Shown here: positions 1 to 6,943 of the stretch, one piece after another
Numbering within the stretch: the stretch's first letter is position 1
Layout of the letters: every line of letters begins with the position of its first letter
NCBI GenBank assembly: GCA_016931085.1
Contig: JAFGFO010000316.1
Location: forward strand, 1 to 6,943
From: Thermoflexales bacterium
GTDB lineage: Bacteria > Chloroflexota > Anaerolineae > Fen-1058
Reading direction: 5' to 3'
Length of the DNA: 6,943 nt
Made by a program: the position numbers and the translations under genes
Notes under the pieces: model-generated
The model's database searches: none
What the model was told of the DNA's origin: nothing
What the model saw: only the letters and a program-made list of their open reading frames with translations

Positions 1-31
1 GCGGTTTCTCCGGCTCGCTCTGCGCGCCAAG

Positions 32-82
32 GGCGAAAGCCTCAACTCCAAAGCGTGAAATTAGTCCCCAGCGTGAAACGCT
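32..82. repeat. Short repeats and hairpins at the left edge
   Basis: The 114 bp beyond the helicase stop hold no recognised gene. A 9-bp direct repeat AGCGTGAAA occurs at 52-60 and 70-78. The second copy forms a small stem AGCG-TGAAA-CGCT (70-82), and GGC-GAAA-GCC (33-42) forms another. No T tract follows, so I do not call a terminator. Confidence 0.35.
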
Positions 83-114
83 CGCTGCAACCAGCGGGGC
101 GTCCCTGCGTGCGC

Positions 115-1356
115 CTAATGCCGCCGCCGGCTGCCGAGCATCTGCGCCCAGCGCTGGCTGGTCGTGCGCGGGACGCTGTATTGCTGCTGTATCTCTTTCA
201 CCGTGGGCCTGGCATACGAAGGCGCTTCAACGCCGTAATCAAAGTTGGTCACAGTGCAGCGTTCGAGCTTCCGGCCGAGCAAGCGCTGGATGCCCTGGAC
301 GAGCGGCTCGTCAGCCGGGGTGATGAAGGTGATCGCGTTCCCGCTTGCGTCGAAGCGGGCGGTCCGCCCGATGCGGTGGACATAGTCTTCCGCCGTCCCC
401 GGCGCGTCAAAGTTGAGCACGTGCGAGATGCCCTCTACGTCGATGCCGCGCGCGGCGATGTCGGTCGCCACCAGCACGCGATACTGCCCCCGCCGGAAGC
501 CTTCGAGCGCCGCTATACGCTGGCCCTGCGTCCGGTCGCCGTGAATCGTCGCCGCCTTGAGGCCGGCTTGCTTGAGCTTTTTCAGGACCTTGTCGGCGCC
601 GTGCTTGGTGCGCGTAAAGACGAGCACGCTGGCCAGCTCGCCGCGTTCCAACAAGCGCAGGAGCAGCTCGATCTTCAAATGCTTGGGGACCGGGTAGAGC
701 TTTTGATCGATCGCCTCCGGCGGGCGAGCCACCGCCACCTCGACCTTGACCGGGTCGTGTTGGACCTCGCGCGCCAATGCCACAATATGCGCCGGCATCG
801 TGGCTGAAAAGAGCAGCGTCTGGCGCTGGGACGGGAGCGTGCGCAGCACGCGCCGGATGTCGGGCAAAAAGCCCATGTCCAACATGCGGTCAGCCTCGTC
901 GAGCACCAGGATCGACAGGTGATCGAAGCGCACCGTGTGGCGACCCATGTGATCGAGCAATCGACCGGGCGTGGCCACGACCACGTCGGCCCCGGCGCGC
1001 AGGGCGCGTTCCTGCTCCTGCATGCCGACGCCGCCGTATACCACGGCCACCTTGAGGCCCGTCTGCCGGGCCAATTGCTTGGCGTGGTCGCCCACCTGCA
1101 AGGCCAGCTCGCGCGTGGGGACCAGGATGAGCATCCGTGAGCCTTTGCCGTTCGGACTGCCCATCAACGTGTTCAGGCTGGGCAGCAGAAAGGCGGCCGT
1201 TTTGCCGGTGCCGGTCTGCGCGCAGCCGATGATATCACGCCCTTGCAGCACAGGCGGGATGGCCTGCACTTGGATGGGCGTGGGATGTTCAAAACCTATG
1301 CGGCGCACAGCATCCTGCAAAGGCGCCGCTAACTTGAAATGACAAAATTCCGTCAA
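115..1356 (-). CDS. rhlE: DEAD-box ATP-dependent RNA helicase, RhlE-like
   Basis: ATP-dependent RNA unwinding enzyme of the cytoplasm, expected to remodel mRNA or ribosomal RNA structure, especially in the cold. From a TTG start at 1356 the protein is 413 aa and shows the full motif set: Q motif (PTPIQ, Q29), Walker A AQTGTGKT (46-53), PTREL (80-84), TPGR (129-132), DEAD (153-156), SAT (184-186), IHGD (271-274), ARGID (302-306) and HRIGRTAR (327-334). It has only a short basic tail, as in RhlE-type enzymes. I chose TTG because AAGGAAGG (1364-1371) lies 7 nt upstream and MTEFCHFKLAAPL is a typical family beginning. A GTG at 1404 would add 16 unusual residues and lacks a good ribosome site. It lies downstream of csp and the RRM gene but behind a terminator, and I see no convincing promoter of its own, so it may depend on read-through. 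Family certain; RhlE versus other subgroups is inferred. Confidence 0.95.
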   Translation of the reverse strand: MTEFCHFKLAAPLQDAVRRIGFEHPTPIQVQAIPPVLQGRDIIGCAQTGTGKTAAFLLPSLNTLMGSPNGKGSRMLILVPTRELALQVGDHAKQLARQTGLKVAVVYGGVGMQEQERALRAGADVVVATPGRLLDHMGRHTVRFDHLSILVLDEADRMLDMGFLPDIRRVLRTLPSQRQTLLFSATMPAHIVALAREVQHDPVKVEVAVARPPEAIDQKLYPVPKHLKIELLLRLLERGELASVLVFTRTKHGADKVLKKLKQAGLKAATIHGDRTQGQRIAALEGFRRGQYRVLVATDIAARGIDVEGISHVLNFDAPGTAEDYVHRIGRTARFDASGNAITFITPADEPLVQGIQRLLGRKLERCTVTNFDYGVEAPSYARPTVKEIQQQYSVPRTTSQRWAQMLGSRRRH

Positions 1357-1429
1357 AAAATTACCTTCCTTCAGTATTTTCTTAATGATCCGGCGCAGGG
1401 GCACGGTTAAACCTCGCCCACTGCGTCAC

Positions 1430-1463
1430 AAAAACTTGCCCTGGCGTTTCCACCAGGGCAAGT
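1430..1463 (-). terminator. Rho-independent terminator after the RRM gene
   Basis: Perfect 11-bp inverted repeat: ACTTGCCCTGG (1434-1444) and CCAGGGCAAGT (1453-1463), with an 8-nt loop. On the minus strand it is followed at once by TTTTT (1434-1430). It starts 22 nt past the RRM gene stop and ends before the helicase, so it should end most csp-rbp transcripts and lower helicase expression by polarity. On the plus strand the T-rich run is displaced, so leftward action is the main reading. Confidence 0.85.
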
Positions 1464-1485
1464 GGTGTGTTTTAAAAGTTTTGCT

Positions 1486-1830
1486 TTAGTAGCTTCGACG
1501 ACGCCCACCGCCGCCGCTGCCGCCGCCGCCACGGCGACGATCGTAACCGCCGCCGCCGCCGCCGCTGTAACCGCTGCGCTCTGTTCGCTCACGCGCCTCG
1601 GCCACGGTGATGGCCCGCTCGCCGATGTTCTTGCCGTTGAGCTGAGCGATGGCCGCATTGGCGAGCTCTTCGCTGGCCATTTCTACGAAGGCAAAGCCCT
1701 TGGCCCGGCCGGTGATACGGTCGGTGATGACGGCCACACTGCCAACCTCGCCGACTGTTGCAAATAACTCGTTCAAATCTGCCTCGGTCACGCTATAGGG
1801 CAGGTTGCCGACATACAATTTTTTACCCAC
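1486..1830 (-). CDS. Glycine-rich RNA-binding protein with one RRM
   Basis: Small (114 aa) single-stranded RNA-binding protein of the bacterial/cyanobacterial Rbp type, often cold-induced and thought to act as an RNA chaperone. One RRM fills residues 3-80: RNP2 is LYVGNL (5-10) and RNP1 is KGFAFVEM (44-51). The aromatic residues Y6, F46 and F48 that stack on RNA are present; the last RNP1 position is Met rather than Phe/Tyr. The tail (about 86-114) is nearly all Gly, Arg, Ser and Tyr, similar to eukaryotic glycine-rich RNA-binding proteins. Start is GTG at 1830, supported by AAAGGAG (1838-1844) 7 nt upstream. It follows csp by 31 nt with no terminator between, so the two probably share the csp promoter. 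Exact RNA targets cannot be told from sequence. Confidence 0.95.
   Translation of the reverse strand: MGKKLYVGNLPYSVTEADLNELFATVGEVGSVAVITDRITGRAKGFAFVEMASEELANAAIAQLNGKNIGERAITVAEARERTERSGYSGGGGGGYDRRRGGGGSGGGGRRRSY
1547..1565. repeat. (CCG)6 triplet run in the RRM gene tail
   Basis: Six perfect CCG units encode, on the minus strand, the Gly run at residues 90-95 of the RRM protein. A second, interrupted GCC-rich stretch lies at about 1508-1530. Slippage here would change tail length in whole codons without breaking the frame. Confidence 0.8.
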
Positions 1831-1861
1831 GAAAATTCTCCTTTATAATTTGTGACTGTTT

Positions 1862-2071
1862 CTACAGTGCAGTGACATTGGTGGCACTAGGCCCCTTGGG
1901 ACCATTCTCGACTTCGAATTCGACGCGCTGGCCTTCTTGAAGAGTGCGATACCCTTCAGCCTTGATAGCGGATTGATGCACAAAGACATCGTCGCCGCCA
2001 TCGCGCTCGATAAAGCCATAGCCCTTGCTGGGGTTGAACCACTTGACCGTGCCGTTTACTCGTTCGCTCAT
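1862..2071 (-). CDS. csp: Cold-shock protein, CspA family
   Basis: Single cold-shock domain protein (69 aa, normal length) that binds single-stranded RNA and DNA and melts RNA structure or prevents transcription termination. RNP1 is KGYGFI (16-21) and RNP2 is VFVHQ (29-33). Trp11, Phe12, Tyr18, Phe20, Phe30 and His32 form the usual nucleic-acid-binding face. ATG start at 2071 with AAAGGAG (2081-2087) 9 nt upstream. It is the first gene of a leftward unit with the RRM gene 31 nt downstream. A long leader (about 135 nt) with an attenuator-like hairpin precedes it, as is common for cold-shock genes controlled at RNA level. Which CspA paralogue it corresponds to cannot be decided. Confidence 0.97.
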   Translation of the reverse strand: MSERVNGTVKWFNPSKGYGFIERDGGDDVFVHQSAIKAEGYRTLQEGQRVEFEVENGPKGPSATNVTAL

Positions 2072-2206
2072 TTTCAGATACTCCTTTCTATAGGGCTATT
2101 CCAATAGCCCACCCTTGTAGGCTGCAAAGCTATCAAGAAAAAAAACCGTCCAGATAAGATAGCCCTGGGCGGTTTGATATCACCAATCGCTTACTTCATC
2201 CTACTA
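2072..2206 (-). promoter_or_regulatory. Long structured 5' leader of csp (candidate switch)
   Basis: The predicted transcript start near 2206 gives a leader of about 135 nt. It holds, in RNA order: GGGCTA (2210-2205, at the very 5' end and possibly partly outside the transcript); a hairpin with a U8 run (2175-2138) whose loop includes GGGCTATC; GATAGC (2134-2129), complementary to part of that loop; and a short hairpin GGGCTAT / ATAGCCC (2110-2104 / 2099-2093) ending 5 nt before the ribosome site. The ATAGCCC arm could pair with any GGGCTA copy, so alternative folds are possible. The elements are seen directly; switching is inferred. Confidence 0.6.
2138..2175 (-). terminator. Terminator-like hairpin / attenuator in csp leader
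   Basis: On the minus strand AAACCGCCCAG (2175-2165) pairs with CTGGACGGTTT (2153-2143), 10 of 11 positions, with an 11-nt loop. It runs into TTTTTTTT (2145-2138). This is the classic intrinsic terminator layout, placed between the csp promoter and the csp start codon. No gene lies upstream that it would otherwise terminate. The single A-C mismatch weakens the stem slightly. Confidence 0.65.
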
Positions 2207-2212
2207 GCCCAT

Positions 2213-2241
2213 ATCATACCACAAGTCTCTGTTTTATGCAA
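2213..2241 (-). promoter_or_regulatory. Sigma70-type promoter for csp operon
   Basis: Minus strand reads TTGCAT (2241-2236), a 17-nt spacer, then TATGAT (2218-2213). The bases TGG directly before the -10 make it an extended -10 promoter. It points at csp, with predicted start near 2206. Confidence 0.7.
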
Positions 2242-2280
2242 GTGGCGTTTTTTGCTTTGTGGGGGGTTTGTGAGAGGCGG

Positions 2281-2309
2281 TTGACAGCCCTGCGCTACCA
2301 TGCTACACT
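2281..2309 (+). promoter_or_regulatory. Sigma70-type promoter for the LKR-SDH-glpK unit
   Basis: A perfect -35 TTGACA (2281-2286), 17-nt spacer, and -10 TACACT (2304-2309, 4 of 6 consensus). The start would fall near 2316, leaving an 80-nt leader before the LKR start. It is divergent from the csp promoter; the two -35 boxes are about 40 bp apart. Confidence 0.75.
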
Positions 2310-2322
2310 AGGCAAGTAGTGT
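2305..2322. promoter_or_regulatory. Dyad over the -10 and start site (candidate operator)
   Basis: Perfect 6-bp inverted repeat ACACTA (2305-2310) / TAGTGT (2317-2322) with a 6-bp centre GGCAAG. It overlaps the -10 box and predicted start, where a repressor would block the promoter. It could alternatively be chance or a small RNA hairpin at the transcript start. Confidence 0.35.
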
Positions 2323-2382
2323 TCAAGGCTTTCCCTGCGTGACTTGTACCCTTCGTGGATATTTTCGAGAGCGCAGATTCAC

Positions 2383-2393
2383 AGGAGGTGATC
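2383..2393 (+). promoter_or_regulatory. Extended Shine-Dalgarno sequence of the LKR gene
   Basis: AGGAGGTGATC matches 11 consecutive bases complementary to the usual 3' end of 16S rRNA. The AGGAGG core ends 6 nt before the GTG start. This decides the start codon and suggests strong translation despite GTG. Confidence 0.85.
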
Positions 2394-2394
2394 T

Positions 2395-3708
2395 GTGACC
2401 AAAATTGCCATCCGCCGTGAGGACAAGAGCAAGTGGGAGAGGCGCACGCCGCTCAGCCCACGCAAGGTGCGCGAGCTGAAGGAAAAATACGGCCTGGAGG
2501 TTTACGTCCAGCCCTCCCCTGTGCGAGTTTTCTCGGCAACTGAATTCGAGCAGGCCGGCGCTATCGTCCAGGAAAGCCTGGCACCTGCCTCGACCGTCTT
2601 TGCCGTCAAGGAAATCCCTGTCGAGTGCTTCGAGGCCGGCAAGACCTATGTCTTTTTTGCCCACGTCATCAAGGGCCAGGCCTACAATATGCCCATGCTC
2701 AAGCGTATGATGGAGTTGGGTTGTAACCTGATCGATTACGAAAAAGTCGCCGACGAGCATGGACGGCGGCTGATCTTTTTCGGCTGGCACGCCGGGGTGG
2801 TGGGCATGATCGAAAGCCTGGTGGCCCTGGGGCAGCGCCTGGCTTGGGAAGGCATCCCCAACCCTTTCACCGGCCTGCGTAACACCTACACATACCCCGG
2901 CCTGGAGGCGGTCCGCGCGGACCTGCGCGCCGCCGGCCGGCGGATTGAGGCCGAAGGACTGCCGCCCACTGTCGCCCCGTTGATCGTCGGCGTGACCGGC
3001 TATGGCAACGTGGGACGCGGGGTGCAAGAAATTCTGCGTGATCTCCCCACCATCGAAATCCAGCCGGCCGAGCTGATTCGCGTGACCGCCGACCCCCAAT
3101 CATCGCGCACCGCCATCTATCGCGTGACCTTCAAAGAGGAGCACATCGTCCAGCCCCTATTGGCCGAAGCACGCTTCGATCTGCGGGATTACTACGCTCA
3201 CGGAGAAAAATATCGTTCGTGCTTTGAGCAGTACGTCCCCCACCTATCCGTCTTGGTCAACTGTAATTACTGGGACGAGCGCTACCCGCGCCTGCTGACC
3301 AAGGCGTATGTCCGGGAATTGTTCGGCGGGACGCGGCCCCCTCGTCTGCGCGTGATCGGCGATATCAGTTGCGACGTCGAGGGAGGGATCGAATGCACGG
3401 TTAAAAACACCGAGCCGGGCGCCCCGGTTTACGTGTACGATCCAGACACGGGCGAGGCGACGATGGGCGTGACCGGCCGCGGGCCGGTGGTCATGGCTGT
3501 GGATATCTTGCCCAGCGAGCTGCCGCGCGAGGCGTCCGAGTATTTTAGCGACATCCTCGATCCCTTCGTCCCGGCCATCGCCGGCGCGGATTACAGCCGG
3601 CCTTTCGAGCAGCTTGACCTGCCGCCCGAGATCAAGCGAGCTGTGATCCTGCATAATGGCCGCTTGACGCCGGATTACGAGTATATCGAGCAGTATCTGA
3701 ACGCATAG
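2395..3708 (+). CDS. Lysine-ketoglutarate reductase (saccharopine-forming), AASS LKR-like
   Basis: Predicted to condense L-lysine with 2-oxoglutarate using NADPH to give saccharopine, the first step of saccharopine-route lysine breakdown. The 437-aa protein matches the N-terminal half of eukaryotic AASS along its length and is longer than yeast Lys1 (about 370 aa). An alanine-dehydrogenase/PNT-type N-terminal domain (1 to about 140) begins with RREDKSKWERRTPLSP. K72 (in VKEIP) and H90 (in FFAHVIK) fit the Lys1 catalytic pair K77/H96. The dinucleotide-binding loop is GYGNVGRG (202-209). DISCD (323-327) and LPREASEYF (around 376-384) are family signatures near the substrate site. GTG start, fixed by a near-perfect ribosome site. 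The saccharopine dehydrogenase gene follows 111 bp downstream, which supports the call. Lysine-forming direction is possible chemically, but bacteria normally make lysine by other routes, so breakdown is the likely role. Confidence 0.9.
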   Translation: MTKIAIRREDKSKWERRTPLSPRKVRELKEKYGLEVYVQPSPVRVFSATEFEQAGAIVQESLAPASTVFAVKEIPVECFEAGKTYVFFAHVIKGQAYNMPMLKRMMELGCNLIDYEKVADEHGRRLIFFGWHAGVVGMIESLVALGQRLAWEGIPNPFTGLRNTYTYPGLEAVRADLRAAGRRIEAEGLPPTVAPLIVGVTGYGNVGRGVQEILRDLPTIEIQPAELIRVTADPQSSRTAIYRVTFKEEHIVQPLLAEARFDLRDYYAHGEKYRSCFEQYVPHLSVLVNCNYWDERYPRLLTKAYVRELFGGTRPPRLRVIGDISCDVEGGIECTVKNTEPGAPVYVYDPDTGEATMGVTGRGPVVMAVDILPSELPREASEYFSDILDPFVPAIAGADYSRPFEQLDLPPEIKRAVILHNGRLTPDYEYIEQYLNA

Positions 3709-3711
3709 TTT

Positions 3712-3783
3712 ATCCACTAATCTGCCGAATTTTCACTAATTTTATATCCATTTGTGTAGATTCGCGGAGATTCGCGGATGATA
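3712..3783. repeat. Imperfect palindrome of ~10-nt AAT-ending units between LKR and SDH genes
   Basis: The left arm (3712-3740) reads as three units, ATCCACTAAT, CTGCCGAAT and TTTCACTAAT. The right arm (about 3752-3783) read in reverse complement gives ATCCGCGAAT, CTCCGCGAAT and CTACACAAAT, so the arms are an imperfect inverted repeat around an AT-rich centre. In the right arm AGATTCGCGG is tandemly duplicated exactly (3758-3767 and 3768-3777). It resembles dispersed intergenic repeats with ATTCGTG/CACGAAT units that I recall from other bacterial genomes; copy number here is unknown. Confidence 0.65.
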
Positions 3784-3819
3784 AAATAAAAGCTTGGGTA
3801 TTGCAGAAGGAGGCCAGAT

Positions 3820-5178
3820 ATGAAAGTCGTCGTATTTGGAGCCGGCCTGGTGGCCGGCGCTCACGTCAGGTATCTGTTGGAACATGGACTGTCTGTCACC
3901 GTCGCCAGCCGCACGCTGAGCAAAGCGCAGGAACTGGTCGGCAACGACCCAGGCGGGCAGGCACTCGCTTTTGATATTGAACAAGAGGGTGACACTGGCC
4001 TGGAAGAGATCGTGGCCCAGCACGACCTGGCGGTCAGCCTGCTGCCCTACGTCTACCACCCGCGCGTGGCCAGGGCGTGCGTCAAGCACGCCAGGCACAT
4101 GGTCACCACCTCCTACGTCAAGGACGAGATGCGGGCGTTGGACGAAGCGGCCAGGCAGGCCGGCGTCACGCTCCTCAACGAAATCGGCGTGGACCCCGGC
4201 ATCGACCACATGACGGCCATGAAGGTCATCCACCGCGTCCAACGCAGCGGCGGCGAGATCACGAGCTTTAGATCCTACTGCGGCGGGCTGCCGGCGCCGG
4301 AGGCCAACACCAATCCGTATGGCTACAAATTCTCGTGGAGCCCGCGCGGGGTGCTGCTGGCCGGCAAGAACGCGGCCCGCTATAGGCAGGGTGGCCAGAC
4401 CGTCGATATCCCCGGCCCCGAATTATTCGACCATCACTGGCGCGTGCCGGTCGAGATCGAGGGGAAAACGATCGAGCTCGAGGGCTACCCGAACCGCGAC
4501 AGCTTGCCCTACGTCGATGCCTACGGCATCAGATCCACTCTCACCATGTTCCGCGGCACGCTGCGTTACCCTCATTGGTGCGCCACGCTCAAAGCGTTTG
4601 TCGCGCTGGGCTTGCTGGACGAGACCGAGCGCGATCTGGCCGGCCTGAGCTACGCCGAGTTCGTGACCGGCCTGATGGGCAAGCGCGGGAAGGCCAGCCG
4701 AGCCGACCTGGCCGCTCACCTGGGGCTTGAGCCGGACTCTTTCATCTTGGATAGAATGGAGTGGTTGGGCTTGCTGAGCGATGAAGCCCTGCCGGCCGGC
4801 GTCCGCTCCCCCCTGGACGTGACGACCGCCACGATGCTGGCCAAGATGCGCTACGCTCCCGGCGAGCGCGATATGCTGGTGCTGCAGCACGAATTCCTGG
4901 CTGAGTATGCTGCTTCTGAAGCTCAGCAGAAGCAGCGCCGGCAGGAAAAGATCACCTCTACCATGATTGACTTTGGCATTCCCGGCGGCGATAGCAGCAT
5001 GAGCCGCACCGTGGGGCTGCCAGCCGCCATCGGCGCGCGCCTGATCCTGGAGGGGGTGATTCAAAGCCGCGGCGTGCTGGTGCCGCTCGCCCCCGAGATT
5101 TACACGCCGGTGTTGGAGGAGCTGGAGCGGCTGGGCATTCACTTTAGCGAAAAAACCGAGACGGTGCTGGAAGATTGA
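3820..5178 (+). CDS. Saccharopine dehydrogenase (glutamate-forming), AASS SDH-like
   Basis: Predicted to oxidise saccharopine with NAD+ to glutamate and 2-aminoadipate 6-semialdehyde, the second step after the upstream LKR. Length is 452 aa, close to yeast Lys9 (about 446) and the C-terminal half of AASS. A Rossmann NAD-binding loop GAGLVAG (7-13) starts almost at the N-terminus, so no leader or fused LKR domain is present. GVDPGIDHM (123-131) is a strong saccharopine dehydrogenase signature, followed by a catalytic/dimer domain with [20 protein letters not shown]. The C-terminal part returns to the Rossmann fold with [17 protein letters not shown] (from about 396). ATG start with AAGGAGG (3807-3813) 6 nt upstream. 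The product semialdehyde needs a dehydrogenase that is not in this window. glpK starts 2 bp after its stop, implying co-transcription. Confidence 0.93.
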   Translation: MKVVVFGAGLVAGAHVRYLLEHGLSVTVASRTLSKAQELVGNDPGGQALAFDIEQEGDTGLEEIVAQHDLAVSLLPYVYHPRVARACVKHARHMVTTSYVKDEMRALDEAARQAGVTLLNEIGVDPGIDHMTAMKVIHRVQRSGGEITSFRSYCGGLPAPEANTNPYGYKFSWSPRGVLLAGKNAARYRQGGQTVDIPGPELFDHHWRVPVEIEGKTIELEGYPNRDSLPYVDAYGIRSTLTMFRGTLRYPHWCATLKAFVALGLLDETERDLAGLSYAEFVTGLMGKRGKASRADLAAHLGLEPDSFILDRMEWLGLLSDEALPAGVRSPLDVTTATMLAKMRYAPGERDMLVLQHEFLAEYAASEAQQKQRRQEKITSTMIDFGIPGGDSSMSRTVGLPAAIGARLILEGVIQSRGVLVPLAPEIYTPVLEELERLGIHFSEKTETVLED

Positions 5179-5180
5179 CC

Positions 5181-6710
<1,530 letters not shown>

Positions 6711-6731
6711 GCCTGGTCTCTAAATTAACAA

Positions 6732-6943
6732 GGAGGAAGATGGCCTGTAAGCCGGGTTCTGTTCCCTCTCCAGGGCGGCAGTCATCTATCTAGGGCGGCG
6801 ATTGCTCGCCGTCTCCAGCAACCTACCCGAGGCTCAAGCGGGGCCGAGCAGCCCTTGCCTCTGCTTGGTCTTGCTCCCAGCCGGGGTTGCCAAGCCGGCC
6901 GGTCGCCCGGCCGCTGGTGAAGCGCTTAACTCACCGTTTCGCC
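6732..6943 (-). ncRNA. rnpB: RNase P RNA, 3' part (5' part lies beyond the window)
   Basis: Catalytic RNA of RNase P, which trims the 5' leaders of pre-tRNAs. Reading the minus strand, the segments match conserved 3'-half blocks of bacterial P RNA in order: GGGAGCAAGACCAA (6879-6866), GGGTAGGTTGCTGGAG, CCTAGATAGATGACTG (6794-6779), and ACAGAACCCGGCTTAC (6763-6748). The hairpin GGCCGGGCGACCGGCC (6906-6891) lies where the P13/P14 region is expected. The 3' end near 6732 is set by length comparison with E. coli and is approximate. I did not find a clear GGU in the L15 region, where type A RNAs pair with the tRNA CCA end, but did not fold it rigorously. The gene converges on glpK with about 20 bp between; no T-rich terminator is visible in that gap. 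Confidence 0.93.

Noticed and set aside
55..807. 250-codon plus-strand open frame opposite the helicase gene
   Set aside because: It is the antisense shadow of an intact DEAD-box gene in GC-rich DNA. Its translation is Arg/Ala/Leu-rich with no recognisable domain.
1462..1767. Plus-strand Ala-rich frame across the RRM gene
   Set aside because: The polyalanine is the complement of the glycine-codon run in the RRM tail.
2138..2175. Plus-strand terminator
   Set aside because: No plus-strand gene lies upstream to terminate, and the run of T's follows the stem only on the minus strand.
2323..3099. 258-codon minus-strand open frame opposite the LKR gene and its promoter
   Set aside because: It lies antisense to the conserved N-terminal half of the LKR gene and shows no known motif.
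3752..3788. Possible promoter for the saccharopine dehydrogenase (TTGTGT and an AT-rich -10)
   Set aside because: The spacing and -10 match are poor and the sequence belongs to the palindromic repeat.
6731..6793. AGGAGG followed by ATG at 6740 and a 17-codon plus-strand frame
   Set aside because: The frame is the complement of the conserved 3' end of RNase P RNA; the ribosome-site look-alike is a by-product of the RNA's terminal sequence.

Overview
This is GC-rich chromosomal DNA from a bacterium, probably free-living and probably from the Chloroflexota (Anaerolineae-like). That placement is an inference from overall gene style and intergenic repeat types, not from a marker gene. Nothing points to a phage, plasmid, insertion sequence or CRISPR array. 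Every intact gene has a recognisable family.

Left part (1-2071, minus strand): a cold-shock / RNA-remodelling cluster. Reading leftward it is a 69-aa CspA-type cold-shock protein, a 114-aa single-RRM protein with a Gly/Arg-rich tail, a perfect 11-bp stem terminator, then a RhlE-type DEAD-box RNA helicase. The csp gene has a good extended -10 promoter and a leader of about 135 nt. The leader holds a terminator-like hairpin with eight U's and repeated GGGCTA elements that can compete for one partner next to the ribosome binding site. This looks like an attenuator or structural switch and is the most interesting regulatory feature of the window.

Middle (2072-2394): a 323-bp divergent intergenic region with one sigma70-type promoter facing each way. 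The rightward promoter (TTGACA, 17 bp, TACACT) has a 6-bp dyad over its -10 and start site, followed by an unusually complete Shine-Dalgarno sequence.

Right part (2395-6710, plus strand): a lysine-ketoglutarate reductase gene, a saccharopine dehydrogenase gene and a glycerol kinase gene. The first two are the separated halves of the animal/plant enzyme AASS (LKR/SDH) and together convert lysine plus 2-oxoglutarate into glutamate plus aminoadipate semialdehyde. The 111-bp gap between them holds an imperfect palindrome built of ~10-nt units ending in AAT. glpK begins 2 bp after the SDH stop, and degenerate heptanucleotide repeats encode its extra N-terminus. Why glycerol kinase sits with lysine breakdown is unclear.

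Right edge (about 6732-6943, minus strand): the 3' portion of the RNase P RNA gene (rnpB), convergent with glpK and cut off by the window end.
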